Positions 43,187-52,542 of a stretch of 64,000 nt of DNA are shown one piece after another (the stretch's first letter is position 1; every line of letters starts with the position of its first letter). The position numbers were made by a program, and so were the translations under genes. This DNA comes from Halobacteriovoraceae bacterium (GTDB taxonomy: Bacteria; Bdellovibrionota; Bacteriovoracia; Bacteriovoracales; Bacteriovoracaceae): the NCBI GenBank assembly GCA_002711995.1, contig PASN01000018.1:62001-126000 (forward strand), read 5' to 3'. The notes under the pieces are model-generated. The model saw nothing but the letters and a program-made list of their open reading frames with translations, ran no database searches and had not been told where the DNA came from.

Positions 43187-43210
43187 TTTAACCAACACAA
43201 GGAAAAGTAG

Positions 43211-44881
43211 ATGGTTCGTAAGGAATTTATTGAGGTCATTACCAATACTGGTATGGCAACTCTTAAGGAGTTGCGACGGCTAATGATGAACAAGGATGAT
43301 GATGAAGTTACTGAGTTTGAACTTCTGGCACTTCCTGGTTTTGATGAAAACAAATTTGCAAAGTCCATCTCTGAAAAGTATGGGCTCACCTTCATAGATT
43401 TAAAAAATGCAAAGGTCTCAAAAGATACAATTAAGTTTCTCAAAAAGAAACTTGTAATAAACCACAGAGCAATACCTATTCAGGTCACTGCGGGGAAAGT
43501 TACTGTTGCGACTTTTGATCCAACGGTTATAGGTCACAAAGCAAAACTCGGGCAAGAACTTAAGAAGCCAGTGGAGTTTATTCTAACCAATATTTCATCT
43601 TGGCAGAAACTGTTCTCCAATGTTGAGGATTCTGTTGAAGACTTGGTTCACAGTGTTGTTGAGGTTAAGGCCAATGCGGAAGTTGAGACTGAGTTAAAAG
43701 CTGAAGACATCGGGCAAGACACAGTTACATTTGTGAATAGAATCTTGGCCGAGGCTTTTGTTAAGGGAGTTTCCGATATTCATGTTGAGCCTTATGAGAA
43801 AGCTTTTAGGGTTAGATTTAGACTTGATGGGTCTCTAGTTGAGGTTGCAAGACCTCCAAAATCGATGATGGGACCTATGATATCGAGACTAAAGATTATG
43901 GCCTCATTAGATATCTCTGAGAAGAGAAAACCCCAAGACGGAAGGATTAAACTTGCGATTGGTGGAAAGCCGATTGACTATAGAGTGTCTTCTCTTCCAA
44001 CGCTTTTTGGTGAAAAGGTCGTTTTGCGACTTCTGGATCAATCAAATCTACAGCTGGATATGACTAAGCTTGGCTTTGAGGCCAAACAAATTGAAGTCTT
44101 TCAAAGAGGCATACACAATCCTTATGGAATGGTTCTTGTAACAGGTCCCACTGGATCTGGGAAAACAACGACTCTCTATTCGGCTTTGGCAGAGTTAAAT
44201 ACGGAAGACACCAATATTTCCACAGCAGAGGATCCTTGTGAGTTCAACTTGGAAGGTATTAACCAAGTAAATGTAAAAAAAGAAGTTGGACTCACTTTTG
44301 CTTCGGCCCTGAAGGCATTCTTACGTCAGGATCCTGATATTATTATGGTTGGAGAGATAAGGGATTTTGAGGTCGGAGAGATTGCTGTTGAAGCAGCTCT
44401 TACTGGCCACATGGTACTGTCCACACTTCACACAAATGATGCTCCATCCACGGTGACAAGGCTTTTAAACATGGGGATTGAACCCTTTTTGGTCGTGGCA
44501 GCTCTTAACGTAGTCGTCGCTCAGAGACTTTGTAGAAAAATTTGCATCAACTGTAGAGAGCCTCACAAGGTCTCCCTAAACGAACTAGTATCCTGTGGAT
44601 TTGCTCCCGCTTCTGCCGAGAAGATAAAAGTTTATAAAGGCAAAGGTTGTGAAGTATGCAATGGAACCGGATACAAGGGAAGAGTTGCAATCTATGAGGT
44701 ATTGGAAATGTCACCTAGACTTAGAGAGTTGGTTTTAAAGCACGCCTCCTCTGATGATATTAAAGCAATGGCCATCAAAGAGGGTATGAAAACCCTAAGG
44801 ATGTGTGCACTGACTAAAGTGGCTCAAGGTTTAACAACCATTGAAGAGGCCCTTTCAAATTCAGCTTCGGATAATATGTAA
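43211..44881 (+). CDS. pilB: type IV pilus extension ATPase PilB
   Basis: PilB drives pilus polymerisation. The protein has 556 residues with an N-terminal MshEN-like region, then an ATPase domain with Walker A GPTGSGKTT at 312-320. It also has the Asp box and Walker B (RQDPDIIMVGEIRD), the His box (TGHMVLSTLHTND) and a four-cysteine zinc site: C441, C445, C448 and the later CEVC. PilT and PilC follow. A possible sigma-28-like promoter precedes it. Confidence 0.96.
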   Translation: MVRKEFIEVITNTGMATLKELRRLMMNKDDDEVTEFELLALPGFDENKFAKSISEKYGLTFIDLKNAKVSKDTIKFLKKKLVINHRAIPIQVTAGKVTVATFDPTVIGHKAKLGQELKKPVEFILTNISSWQKLFSNVEDSVEDLVHSVVEVKANAEVETELKAEDIGQDTVTFVNRILAEAFVKGVSDIHVEPYEKAFRVRFRLDGSLVEVARPPKSMMGPMISRLKIMASLDISEKRKPQDGRIKLAIGGKPIDYRVSSLPTLFGEKVVLRLLDQSNLQLDMTKLGFEAKQIEVFQRGIHNPYGMVLVTGPTGSGKTTTLYSALAELNTEDTNISTAEDPCEFNLEGINQVNVKKEVGLTFASALKAFLRQDPDIIMVGEIRDFEVGEIAVEAALTGHMVLSTLHTNDAPSTVTRLLNMGIEPFLVVAALNVVVAQRLCRKICINCREPHKVSLNELVSCGFAPASAEKIKVYKGKGCEVCNGTGYKGRVAIYEVLEMSPRLRELVLKHASSDDIKAMAIKEGMKTLRMCALTKVAQGLTTIEEALSNSASDNM

Positions 44882-44893
44882 GGAGATAAGCAT

Positions 44894-46009
44894 ATGAGTG
44901 ATGAAACTAAAACACGAACCCAGTCAGTGCAAGGCACTCAAAATCTTCAAATTCAACAGCTGTTTAAGGTTATGGTTGAAAACGGAGCATCCGATTTGCA
45001 TATCACTATGGGGACATCACCGGGTATGAGAATATCAGGAGAAGTAATCAGGGTTAAAACCGGCCCACTTTCTTCAGATGACACTAAAAGGCTTATCTAC
45101 CAAATTCTTACAGAAGCCCAGAGGTCTGAGCTTGAAAAAAATCTTGAGCTTGATTTCTCTTTTGGGGTTAAAGGACTTGCAAGATTTAGAGCAAACTGCT
45201 TTTACTCTAAAGGGGCTGTCGCTGCTGTTTTTAGACAGATTCCAACCCAGGTTCCAGACTTTGACTCTCTTGGATTGCCACAGGTCCTATTGGATATGAC
45301 TGATGTCTCCAATGGGCTTATGCTTGTAACTGGGCCGACGGGCTCTGGTAAGTCCACAACTCTTGCTTCAATCATTGATAGGCTGAATTCAACTGAGCCA
45401 GGACATATTATTACATTGGAAGATCCAATTGAATTTGTTCACAACCATAAGTCCAGTATTGTTAACCAAAGAGAGATTGGAGTAGACACATTAAAATTTA
45501 AAAACGGCCTGAAAAGCTTACTGCGTCAAGACCCTGACATCGTATTGGTTGGGGAGCTTAGAGACGTTGAGACAATTGAAGCAGCTTTGGAAATTGCGGA
45601 AACCGGACACTTGGTTTTTGGAACGCTTCACACAAACTCAACGATTCAAACGATATCAAGAGTCATAAATGTTTTCCCAGCAGACCAGCAAGAACAGGTT
45701 AGAACGCTTCTTTCATTCGTGTTGCAAGGAGTTGTGGCACAGCAACTACTGCCAAAGAAAGGTGGAGGTAGAGTGCTTGCCCAGGAAATTCTAAGGATGA
45801 CCCCTGCGATTAGGAACTTGGTTAGAGAGGACAAGCTGCACCAGGTTTACTCTCAAATGCAGATTAATCAAGACGCAACCCATATGGTGACGATGAATCA
45901 AAGTATCAAAAGGGCCTTGGACAAAGGTCTTATAAATGCTGATACCGCAATGTCATACTCAAACAACCCTGAGGAGATGGCAAAGATGCTAGGTATACAG
46001 AAAAAATAG
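44894..46009 (+). CDS. pilT: type IV pilus retraction ATPase PilT
   Basis: PilT depolymerises pili and powers twitching. The 371-residue length is typical. The protein shows GASDLHITMGTSPGMRISG, Walker A GPTGSGKST at 147-155, LRQDPDIVLVGELRDVETI, and TGHLVFGTLHTNSTIQTISR. The C-terminal AIRNLVREDK segment matches the AIRNLIRE motif of PilT, which separates it from PilB. The start ATG has a ribosome binding site AAGGAGATAAGC. The gene lies between pilB and pilC, as in Myxococcus and Bdellovibrio. Confidence 0.96.
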   Translation: MSDETKTRTQSVQGTQNLQIQQLFKVMVENGASDLHITMGTSPGMRISGEVIRVKTGPLSSDDTKRLIYQILTEAQRSELEKNLELDFSFGVKGLARFRANCFYSKGAVAAVFRQIPTQVPDFDSLGLPQVLLDMTDVSNGLMLVTGPTGSGKSTTLASIIDRLNSTEPGHIITLEDPIEFVHNHKSSIVNQREIGVDTLKFKNGLKSLLRQDPDIVLVGELRDVETIEAALEIAETGHLVFGTLHTNSTIQTISRVINVFPADQQEQVRTLLSFVLQGVVAQQLLPKKGGGRVLAQEILRMTPAIRNLVREDKLHQVYSQMQINQDATHMVTMNQSIKRALDKGLINADTAMSYSNNPEEMAKMLGIQKK

Positions 46010-46018
46010 GATTGAATA

Positions 46019-47245
46019 ATGGCCAATGGCAAATTCAAATATGAAGGCGTAAATTCAGAAGGGCGCAGTGTTCAAGGCGAGATTGCCGGCAAAGACGTTC
46101 GCCACGTGAAGCGCTTGCTTAGGAGAAAAGGCATTCGTGCAAAAAAAGTGAGCGCGCCTAACCCTCTTGATATCGACCTCGGTATGTGGATGGTTGAAAA
46201 AGGGCTCGCCAAGGCCTTCGGCAAAGCGGAACTTAATAGATTCACAAGACAGCTCTCTATTCTTATAAATGCGGGTGTTCCCATTCTTGAATGTATGGAG
46301 ATACTTGCCAAACAAGAGCAAAACCCATCTCTAAAAGCTACAATTAAAAAAGTTATGGACGATGTTGGAAGCGGAAAGTCTTTGCATGAAGGGCTAAGCT
46401 CTCAAAAGGGCTTTGATAAGCTTTACTGTTCTCTGGTTAAAGCGGGAGAAGCAGCAGGTATCTTGGACACCATTCTAGTTAAACTCAGCGAGTTCATGGA
46501 TAAGCAGGAGGGAATCAAAAAGAAGATTAAAGGCGCTCTTACATATCCAGTTATTGTTGTTCTTATCGGTATTGCTGTTGTTTGGGGGTTGATGGTTTTT
46601 GTTGTACCCCAGTTTGTGGGAATGCTTAAGGAGTCTGGACAAGAGATTCCCGCTGTCACACAATTTGTAATTGATACATCAAACTTTTTTCAAGACTACA
46701 CGCTATATATGATTCCTGGCGGTTTTGTTGGATCAATACTCTTTTTAAACTTTATTCGAAGCAAAGATGGGAAAGTGAAGTGGGACCGCTTCACAATGAA
46801 GTCACCTGTGTTTGGAGACATTATAATCAAAGGTAACCTTTCAAGTTTTTCAAGAACACTTTCCACTATGCTCAGCTCTGGGGTGGATCTTTTAGAGTCC
46901 TTGGAAGTTTGTATCGATACTGTCGACAACACCCAGATCCAAAAAGACTTAAAGCTTGTAAGGCAGGCTGTTATGAAAGGGCAATCCATTACAGAACCGC
47001 TTGGAAGAATTAAGTATTTTCCACCACTAGTGAATCAGATGGTGAAGGTTGGCGAGTCGACAGGTAATTTAGACGAAATGCTTCTTAAAGTTGCGGATGT
47101 TTTTGAAGAAGAAACGGAAGAGGCGATAGATAATATGACAAAGCTGATTGAGCCAGCAATTCTTGTTGGACTGGGTGGAATGGTTGGCACTGTTCTAATA
47201 GCGATGTATTTGCCTATCTTTATGGCTGCAGGTGGTGCCGGGTAG
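46019..47245 (+). CDS. pilC: type IV pilus platform protein PilC
   Basis: PilC is the inner-membrane platform protein that couples PilB and PilT to pilin. The 408 residues have two T2SSF domains, each with the pattern FTRQLSILINAGVPILECM and FSRTLSTMLSSGVDLLESLE, and three hydrophobic helices including VIVVLIGIAVVWGLMVFVVP. The C-terminal LIEPAILVGLGGMVGTVLIAMYLPIF is typical. Position 9 bases after pilT, ending before the pilA leader, agrees with the pilus locus order. Confidence 0.95.
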   Translation: MANGKFKYEGVNSEGRSVQGEIAGKDVRHVKRLLRRKGIRAKKVSAPNPLDIDLGMWMVEKGLAKAFGKAELNRFTRQLSILINAGVPILECMEILAKQEQNPSLKATIKKVMDDVGSGKSLHEGLSSQKGFDKLYCSLVKAGEAAGILDTILVKLSEFMDKQEGIKKKIKGALTYPVIVVLIGIAVVWGLMVFVVPQFVGMLKESGQEIPAVTQFVIDTSNFFQDYTLYMIPGGFVGSILFLNFIRSKDGKVKWDRFTMKSPVFGDIIIKGNLSSFSRTLSTMLSSGVDLLESLEVCIDTVDNTQIQKDLKLVRQAVMKGQSITEPLGRIKYFPPLVNQMVKVGESTGNLDEMLLKVADVFEEETEEAIDNMTKLIEPAILVGLGGMVGTVLIAMYLPIFMAAGGAG

Positions 47246-47290
47246 TAAGTGATTGAATTTGTTGTAAAATGATAAAAATATTTAAGGTTT

Positions 47291-47319
47291 TTCACATTTA
47301 TGGCGAAAAATATTTAAAT
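47291..47319 (+). promoter_or_regulatory. possible pilA promoter
   Basis: TTCACA at 47291-47296, 17 bases, TTAAAT at 47314-47319. This is a weak sigma-70-like match; it would put the start near 47327, just before the tandem mini-ORFs. No sigma-54 consensus is seen although pilA uses sigma-54 in several other bacteria. Confidence 0.35.
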
Positions 47320-47342
47320 CGGATTAAAATTAACCTTGAGGA

Positions 47343-47407
47343 AGACTCTTAATGTCCAATCAAGAAACTTTAGACTCTTAATGTCTAAAAACAAGGAGTA
47401 CGTATGA
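47343..47407 (+). promoter_or_regulatory. pilA leader with two tandem mini-ORFs in a 29-base duplication
   Basis: The 14-mer AGACTCTTAATGTC occurs at 47343-47356 and 47372-47385. Each copy holds an ATG. Mini-ORF 1 (47352-47381, MSNQETLDS) ends in TAA, sharing an A with the ATG of mini-ORF 2 (47381-47407, MSKNKEYV). The TGA of mini-ORF 2 overlaps the pilA ATG as ATGA. Mini-ORF 1 has a GAGGA ribosome binding site; the pilA AAGGAG site lies within mini-ORF 2. Confidence 0.55.
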
Positions 47408-48048
47408 AGCTACAAACACTTAAACTGCGCGATCAGTCTGGCTTTACACTAGTAGAGCTTATGATCGTTGTCGCAATCATCGGAGTTCTATCCGCGGTTG
47501 CAGTTCCAAACTTTAAGAAGTACCAGGCCAAGGCCAAGACTTCTGAAGCGAAAGTTCAACTTGCCGCAGCTTACACTGCACAGCAAGCATTTTTTGGCGA
47601 CTTCTCAATCTATCATGCATGTCTTGCATACATGGGATATGAGCCAGTAAATGAGTTCAACTCAAGATTCTTCGCTGTTGGTTTTGCTACTGATGTAACT
47701 ACAAACCTTGATAATAATGCATATGCTGATGCTGTAAACGGTGGAATGAACGCTGCTGTTTGTCCTGATCCTGTTGTAAGTTTAGATGCTTCAGCAGCTC
47801 AAGTTAACGGTGCAACCCTATTCCTAGCTGGAAAGGGTATGGGTGGTGTATCGTCTGATACGACTGCTTTTTTTGATGCTCAAATGGACACTGGAACTAC
47901 TGATTTAGGAGATCAAACTGCTGCGGACCAGACATTTGTAATGGGTGCAGTCGGTGTTGTTTCATCAGACAATATTACTGGTGCAAACGCATCATCTTTC
48001 ACAATCAATCAAGATAAAGTAATCAGTAACCTCAATACGGGTTACTAA
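47404..48048 (+). CDS. pilA: major type IV pilin PilA
   Basis: This is a type IV pilin with a 13-residue leader and a cleavage site G13-F14 in [18 protein letters not shown], with the conserved Glu at +5. The mature form is 201 residues, larger than most, and the C-terminal two-thirds is low in charge, rich in Ala/Thr/Asp/Asn, as in surface-exposed regions. Two cysteines (YHACLAY and AAVCPDP) can make a disulfide. PilD encoded downstream should process it. A strong terminator follows. There is no pilSR two-component pair next to it, unlike in Myxococcus. Confidence 0.95.
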   Translation: MKLQTLKLRDQSGFTLVELMIVVAIIGVLSAVAVPNFKKYQAKAKTSEAKVQLAAAYTAQQAFFGDFSIYHACLAYMGYEPVNEFNSRFFAVGFATDVTTNLDNNAYADAVNGGMNAAVCPDPVVSLDASAAQVNGATLFLAGKGMGGVSSDTTAFFDAQMDTGTTDLGDQTAADQTFVMGAVGVVSSDNITGANASSFTINQDKVISNLNTGY

Positions 48049-48902
48049 GACAATTTTTTGAAAATCAAGAAAGAATGGGGGACTATTTTTAGTCCCCCTT
48101 TTTTTTTTGTGTAAAGTTTGTAGGGGGAGAATGGCTCTTGAGTTGTGAATTCATCATCTCTCAGAACATATGGCTGACCTTTGTAATCCAACCTTGAGCA
48201 TGAAGAGTCATTGATAGTATTTAGACATTCAAGATCTATTGTGGCCTTGATAGAGTAAAGATCCTTTTTAAGTTTTTCGATGAGAAGCGTATCCCTACTC
48301 TCATTTTTTAACATTTCTTTTAGAACATTAAAGGTTGTCTTTAAGTCGCCAGTTTCTTCATATTTTAATTTAGCTATCAAAGAGTCAATGAACTTTGGCG
48401 CACTAGGGTGGTGCCTAATTCTTTCATAGAGTTTTACTGCTCGGTCGTACTCTGCAAGCTCAAAAGCGTATAGATAGCCACCGTTAAAATTTAAGGAATA
48501 GTTGTTTGGGTAATAGGACAAACCTTTGTCAAAAAGGTAGGCTGCCCCTTCCACATCATCTTTGATGATGTTTAGGTATTGCCCTCCAAAGGAATACGCG
48601 TGTAAGAATTTTGGATCTAAGTCTGTAATAGATTTGAAACGTAAAAACATCCAGTTGTTCAAATCTTTCTTCTTGTAATGTGATAGGTCCGACTCCAAAA
48701 GAGTTGCTATCCAAAGTAAATCAGCGACCATTCTTTTGTAACCTGCAAAAAGCAGTCTATAAAAAGAGTCTTGGAAGTTTATTGCAGACATTTGCTTTTC
48801 AATCTTTATAGGCGGCTTTGAAATTTGTTTGTTTAGGACAGCAGAAGTTACAAAGAAAAAGCATGTAAGAGCTATTGAGAAAAATAGGGATTTTTTAGTC
48901 AT
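48045..48902 (-). CDS. membrane-anchored TPR-like protein at the pilG position
   Basis: The 285-residue protein has an N-terminal membrane segment (about residues 6-22) and helical repeats ([30 protein letters not shown], and [28 protein letters not shown], in parts) that look like TPR units. It stands where pilG is found in Myxococcus (between pilA and pilH), but on the opposite strand. Whether it is a PilG counterpart is inference. The 3' end overlaps pilA by 4 bases and contains the pilA terminator, so its last 20 residues are encoded by that hairpin region. Confidence 0.75.
   Translation of the reverse strand: MTKKSLFFSIALTCFFFVTSAVLNKQISKPPIKIEKQMSAINFQDSFYRLLFAGYKRMVADLLWIATLLESDLSHYKKKDLNNWMFLRFKSITDLDPKFLHAYSFGGQYLNIIKDDVEGAAYLFDKGLSYYPNNYSLNFNGGYLYAFELAEYDRAVKLYERIRHHPSAPKFIDSLIAKLKYEETGDLKTTFNVLKEMLKNESRDTLLIEKLKKDLYSIKATIDLECLNTINDSSCSRLDYKGQPYVLRDDEFTTQEPFSPYKLYTKKKGGLKIVPHSFLIFKKLS
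48077..48108 (+). terminator. strong intrinsic terminator after pilA
   Basis: A 9-bp stem (GGGGGACTA with TAGTCCCCC, loop TTTT) is followed by ten T. It lies inside the last codons of the convergent minus-strand gene, which therefore encodes Lys/Gly codons from the T and C runs. Confidence 0.9.
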
Positions 48903-48946
48903 AAAAAGATATTGTCAATTTTAGCAGGAAGTATCAACATGAATGT

Positions 48947-49804
48947 ATGTTAAAATTCTCATCTGTAACTAAAGTATTTAAGTCGGACTTTCTCAAAAAG
49001 CCAGTTGTTGCTGTTGACGACCTTTCCTTTAATGTGGATGAGGGAAGTATTGTAGGGTTCTTAGGAGCCAATGGTGCTGGAAAAACCACCTCATTAAAAA
49101 TTGCAATGGACTTTACTAGGTCTACTAAAGGCGAAGTGAGTTTTGAAGGCCTTGGGAAAAATAAATCTGAAATCTTTTCCAACATAGGCTTCCTACCCGA
49201 GAGGCCATATTTTTATCCACACCTTACTGGAAGAGCCTTTTGTCATTACATGGGTAAACTTGTGGATATGAAAAAATCAAAGATTGAGGACCAGATTGAG
49301 CGTTGGGCACCAAAGCTTAGAATTGAATTTGCTCTTGATAGAGAGATAAAAACCTACTCTAAAGGAATGCTTCAAAGAATTGGTTTCTTAACCACTCTTT
49401 TACACGACCCCAAATTGATTATCTTAGACGAACCACTATCTGGTGTGGATCCCATAGGAAGAAAAGAGCTTAAAGATATTATTTATGAAGTTAACCAGCT
49501 TGGTAAAACCATCTTCTTTAGCAGTCACATCGTTTCTGATGTCGAGGAAGTATGTGATAAGGTTATTTTTCTTAAAAATGGAAAACTTGTTTATCAAGGA
49601 AGAGTTGATGACATTATCAACAAGAATATCAGGCCTGTTACTAAAATTAGGTACGTTCTAAATAATGAGACGCTAAGTATAAAGACTGAAGACAGCTCAA
49701 AGACTATGAGGCTCAAAGAACTTATTGAAAAAGGCGCTGATATCATTTCGGTTGAGCAGGATAAACCTACTCTTGAAAATATTTTTTACAATGTGGGATC
49801 ATGA
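48947..49804 (+). CDS. ABC transporter ATP-binding protein (PilH-like)
   Basis: The 285-residue ATPase has Walker A GANGAGKTT near residue 43, the signature YSKGMLQRIG, Walker B LIILDEPLSGVDP and the switch His (FFSSHIVSD). The order after pilA, and before a permease and pilD, matches pilH of Myxococcus xanthus, whose PilG-H-I ABC system is needed for pilus function. The assignment of role is from gene order. The permease overlaps it by 4 bases (ATGA). Confidence 0.9.
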   Translation: MLKFSSVTKVFKSDFLKKPVVAVDDLSFNVDEGSIVGFLGANGAGKTTSLKIAMDFTRSTKGEVSFEGLGKNKSEIFSNIGFLPERPYFYPHLTGRAFCHYMGKLVDMKKSKIEDQIERWAPKLRIEFALDREIKTYSKGMLQRIGFLTTLLHDPKLIILDEPLSGVDPIGRKELKDIIYEVNQLGKTIFFSSHIVSDVEEVCDKVIFLKNGKLVYQGRVDDIINKNIRPVTKIRYVLNNETLSIKTEDSSKTMRLKELIEKGADIISVEQDKPTLENIFYNVGS

Positions 49805-50577
49805 AAGAACTAAGAAAGATTAGAACTATAGCTTCGTACACATTTCAAGAGATACTTAAAAGTAAGGTTTTATATAACACTCTCTTCTTAGGTATCGGGC
49901 TTTTAATTGTAACATATGTGGCCCAACAGTTCACTTACGGCACTCCCAGTCGCATAGCCTTGGACTTCGGCGTTGGTGCTTTAAGTTTAAGCTCTGTAGG
50001 AATCGCAATATTCATGGGTGTAGGCCTTCTATCGAAAGAAATTGAAAATAGAACTGTCTACATGACAGTCTCAAGACCAGTTAAAAGAAGCAGCTTTGTA
50101 CTTGGGCGCATTATTGGTCTCAACCTTGTTTTAATTTTAAATGTTTTTATTTTGTCGATTCTCACTTTGATGGTTTATTTTCTTTCTGGAGGAGTTTTCC
50201 AACCTCTTATAATTTGGACTATCTTCTTCATAATTATAGAGTCAACCATGGTTTTGTTAATGGTAAGCCTTCTTTCGCTTCTTACCAGCACCACCCTTTC
50301 TGTCATTGTCTCAATTGTGCTATTCTTTGCAGGGCATGGGATAAGCGAAGCACAAATGACGACCTTTGCTCAAAACAGGCCAGCACTGCAATGGCTTTTG
50401 GATTTATACCACTACGCACTACCCGCCTTTGGAAAGATTAACACAAGAGATCTTTTACTCTATTCGCAAAATGTTGAAAGTAGCTTTTTCTGGTCGGCAT
50501 TGACCTATAGCATGGCCTACTCCGCATTTTTAGTTTTGTTAACGATAGTTATCTTTGAAAAAAAGAATTTGGATTAA
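49801..50577 (+). CDS. ABC transporter permease (PilI-like)
   Basis: The 258-residue protein has six hydrophobic stretches and the ABC-2 permease look (TVYMTVSRPVKRSSFVLGRI near the second helix, matching the family's cytoplasmic coupling region). It pairs with the overlapping ATPase gene and stands where pilI is in Myxococcus. It ends one base before pilD. The transported substrate is unknown. Confidence 0.88.
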   Translation: MKELRKIRTIASYTFQEILKSKVLYNTLFLGIGLLIVTYVAQQFTYGTPSRIALDFGVGALSLSSVGIAIFMGVGLLSKEIENRTVYMTVSRPVKRSSFVLGRIIGLNLVLILNVFILSILTLMVYFLSGGVFQPLIIWTIFFIIIESTMVLLMVSLLSLLTSTTLSVIVSIVLFFAGHGISEAQMTTFAQNRPALQWLLDLYHYALPAFGKINTRDLLLYSQNVESSFFWSALTYSMAYSAFLVLLTIVIFEKKNLD

Positions 50578-51363
50578 ATGGCTGCAATATACTTTCTTGT
50601 ATTTATTTTTGGATTATTGATTGGCTCCTTTTTGAATGTCGTAATTTATCGACTGCCAAAGAACTTGTCTGTGGTTAGGCCGAGATCTTCATGTCCTACG
50701 TGTGGGCACCAAGTCGCGTGGTACCAAAATTTACCAGTGATTAGTTATACTGTTTTAAGGGGAAAATGCGCTTCTTGTGATCAAAAGATAGGAATTCAGT
50801 ATCCGCTGGTGGAAATGCTCGTTGGATTGTTTGCTGTCCTTTTATTTCCCTTTGAAAAGGGCCTCTTAGGCATTGAACACTTGGATTTATTTAAATTTAT
50901 AGTTGAGTTTTCCATCGCATGTGTTTTTCTTGCGCACTTCATCATTGATATTAAACATCAGCTCTTGCCCGACAAATTAAATTTATATCTCTTAGCAGTC
51001 GTCACTCCCTTTGCAGCATTGAGTTATCCACCTCACTATTGGGTTCTTGGAGGTGTTGTAGGCTTTATGGGTCCTTATTTGGTGACATTGTTCTTTCTAA
51101 AAGTTCGCGGAGTAGTTGGACTTGGAGGGGGAGATATAAAGCTGTTTGGGATACTAGGGATACTTCTTGGTCCTATAGGGGTAATTAACACAATTTTTAT
51201 GAGCAGCCTTGCTGGGTCAATTATTGGCCTTGGACTAATTGCCTCTAAACGTATGAATAAAAACACCGCACTGGCCTTCGGTCCGTATATTTTAGTGGTG
51301 GCCACTCTTCAAATTTTCTTTCCTGATCTTTTTGATATGATTAATCCATTTGTGTTTAATTAA
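50578..51363 (+). CDS. pilD: prepilin peptidase/N-methyltransferase PilD
   Basis: PilD cleaves the prepilin leader and methylates the new N-terminus. The 261 residues have the cysteine pairs C39-x2-C42 and C64-x2-C67 (zinc-type methylation domain). They also carry the two aspartate motifs of the aspartic protease: DIKHQLLPD and GLGGGDIKLFG. Several membrane helices span the rest. It immediately follows the ABC permease and precedes pilM, a compact pilus biogenesis block. Confidence 0.95.
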   Translation: MAAIYFLVFIFGLLIGSFLNVVIYRLPKNLSVVRPRSSCPTCGHQVAWYQNLPVISYTVLRGKCASCDQKIGIQYPLVEMLVGLFAVLLFPFEKGLLGIEHLDLFKFIVEFSIACVFLAHFIIDIKHQLLPDKLNLYLLAVVTPFAALSYPPHYWVLGGVVGFMGPYLVTLFFLKVRGVVGLGGGDIKLFGILGILLGPIGVINTIFMSSLAGSIIGLGLIASKRMNKNTALAFGPYILVVATLQIFFPDLFDMINPFVFN

Positions 51364-51444
51364 CATTTTGCAGTATAAATCCTTGATATAAGAAAAATCT
51401 TACATGTATAATGACATATTGATAATTTCATCAGGGACGGAGAA

Positions 51445-52542
51445 TTGTCAGATCTTGTAACGCAATTTAAAAACTTCATGGCCAATTTTGAAAAGGGCCA
51501 GCTAATTGGTGTGGACATCGGGCTTAGCTCCGTGAAGGTTGCCCTATTGTCAAAAGGAAAGAAGAACAAGTTCAAATTAGAGAACTATGCTTCCATTCCA
51601 TTAAGTGAAGCTGCAATCATTGAAGATGAAATCCAAAAACCTGAAGAGATTATTGGAGCACTCATACAGGCCTTGGAGTCTGCAAAAATAAAACCAAAAA
51701 TTTGCAATCTTGGCATGGATGGGCCTAACACAATGACTAAAAGGCTTCAGGTGCCGGACGGTTCAAAGGATGAGGTTGAAGACAATATTCTTTGGGAATC
51801 TGAACAGTATATTCCGTTTGGAGCTGACGAGTCCGAGGTCGATTTTGCAATTCTTGGAAAGCTTGAAGAAGATGACGTCGTTGATGTGGTTGTAGCAGCT
51901 GCAAAGATCAGCGTCATCGAAACATATATGGAATACCTAAGAGAGGCGGGACTTATCGTTAAAAAGGTGGACCTCAACGTATTTGCAATTAACAACCTTT
52001 TTGAGCTTGTTGTTCAAGATGAATTGGAGAATGTAAGTGATTTAGGGTCAATCATTATTGACTTTGGTGCGCAAACCACAACTGTGCTTGTTTATAAAGA
52101 TGGTGGTCCAATACTCAGCAAAGAGATCCCTGTTGGAGGAGTTCTTGTAACAGAAGAAATCCAAAGACAGATGGGAGTTTCGTATGAGGAGGCCGAAGAC
52201 CTTAAGACTAGCGGAGATGAAAATGGAAATCTCCCTGAAGAAATCGTTGCTATTATTCAGGCCCAAATTCAAAATCAAATGAGTGAATTGAGAAAAGTTT
52301 TAAACTTTTTCATTGCAGCTGGCTCTTCTGAACAGGTTGGATTTTGCTATGTTACTGGTGGAAGTTCCAGGCTGCCTGGTCTAATGAGCGCATTGCAAGA
52401 TATTGTGGGGATTGAGCCAAAACTTCTAAACCCATTTGATGTTATCGACTATGATAAAAAGGTGTTTGACTCTGAAAGTGTTGATAGCATTTCCGCCACA
52501 GGTGCTGTGTCTATGGGTCTTGGTTTGAGGTCAGCACAATGA
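51445..52542 (+). CDS. pilM: type IV pilus assembly protein PilM
   Basis: PilM is an actin-like cytoplasmic ATPase-fold protein that binds the N-terminus of PilN. The start is TTG at 51445 with a GGAG ribosome binding site. The 365 residues include the ATPase-fold signature IGVDIGLSSVKVALL, VDLNVFAINNLFEL, SIIIDFGAQTTTVLVYKDG (phosphate-2) and YVTGGSSRLPGL. It overlaps pilN by 4 bases. Confidence 0.95.
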   Translation: MSDLVTQFKNFMANFEKGQLIGVDIGLSSVKVALLSKGKKNKFKLENYASIPLSEAAIIEDEIQKPEEIIGALIQALESAKIKPKICNLGMDGPNTMTKRLQVPDGSKDEVEDNILWESEQYIPFGADESEVDFAILGKLEEDDVVDVVVAAAKISVIETYMEYLREAGLIVKKVDLNVFAINNLFELVVQDELENVSDLGSIIIDFGAQTTTVLVYKDGGPILSKEIPVGGVLVTEEIQRQMGVSYEEAEDLKTSGDENGNLPEEIVAIIQAQIQNQMSELRKVLNFFIAAGSSEQVGFCYVTGGSSRLPGLMSALQDIVGIEPKLLNPFDVIDYDKKVFDSESVDSISATGAVSMGLGLRSAQ

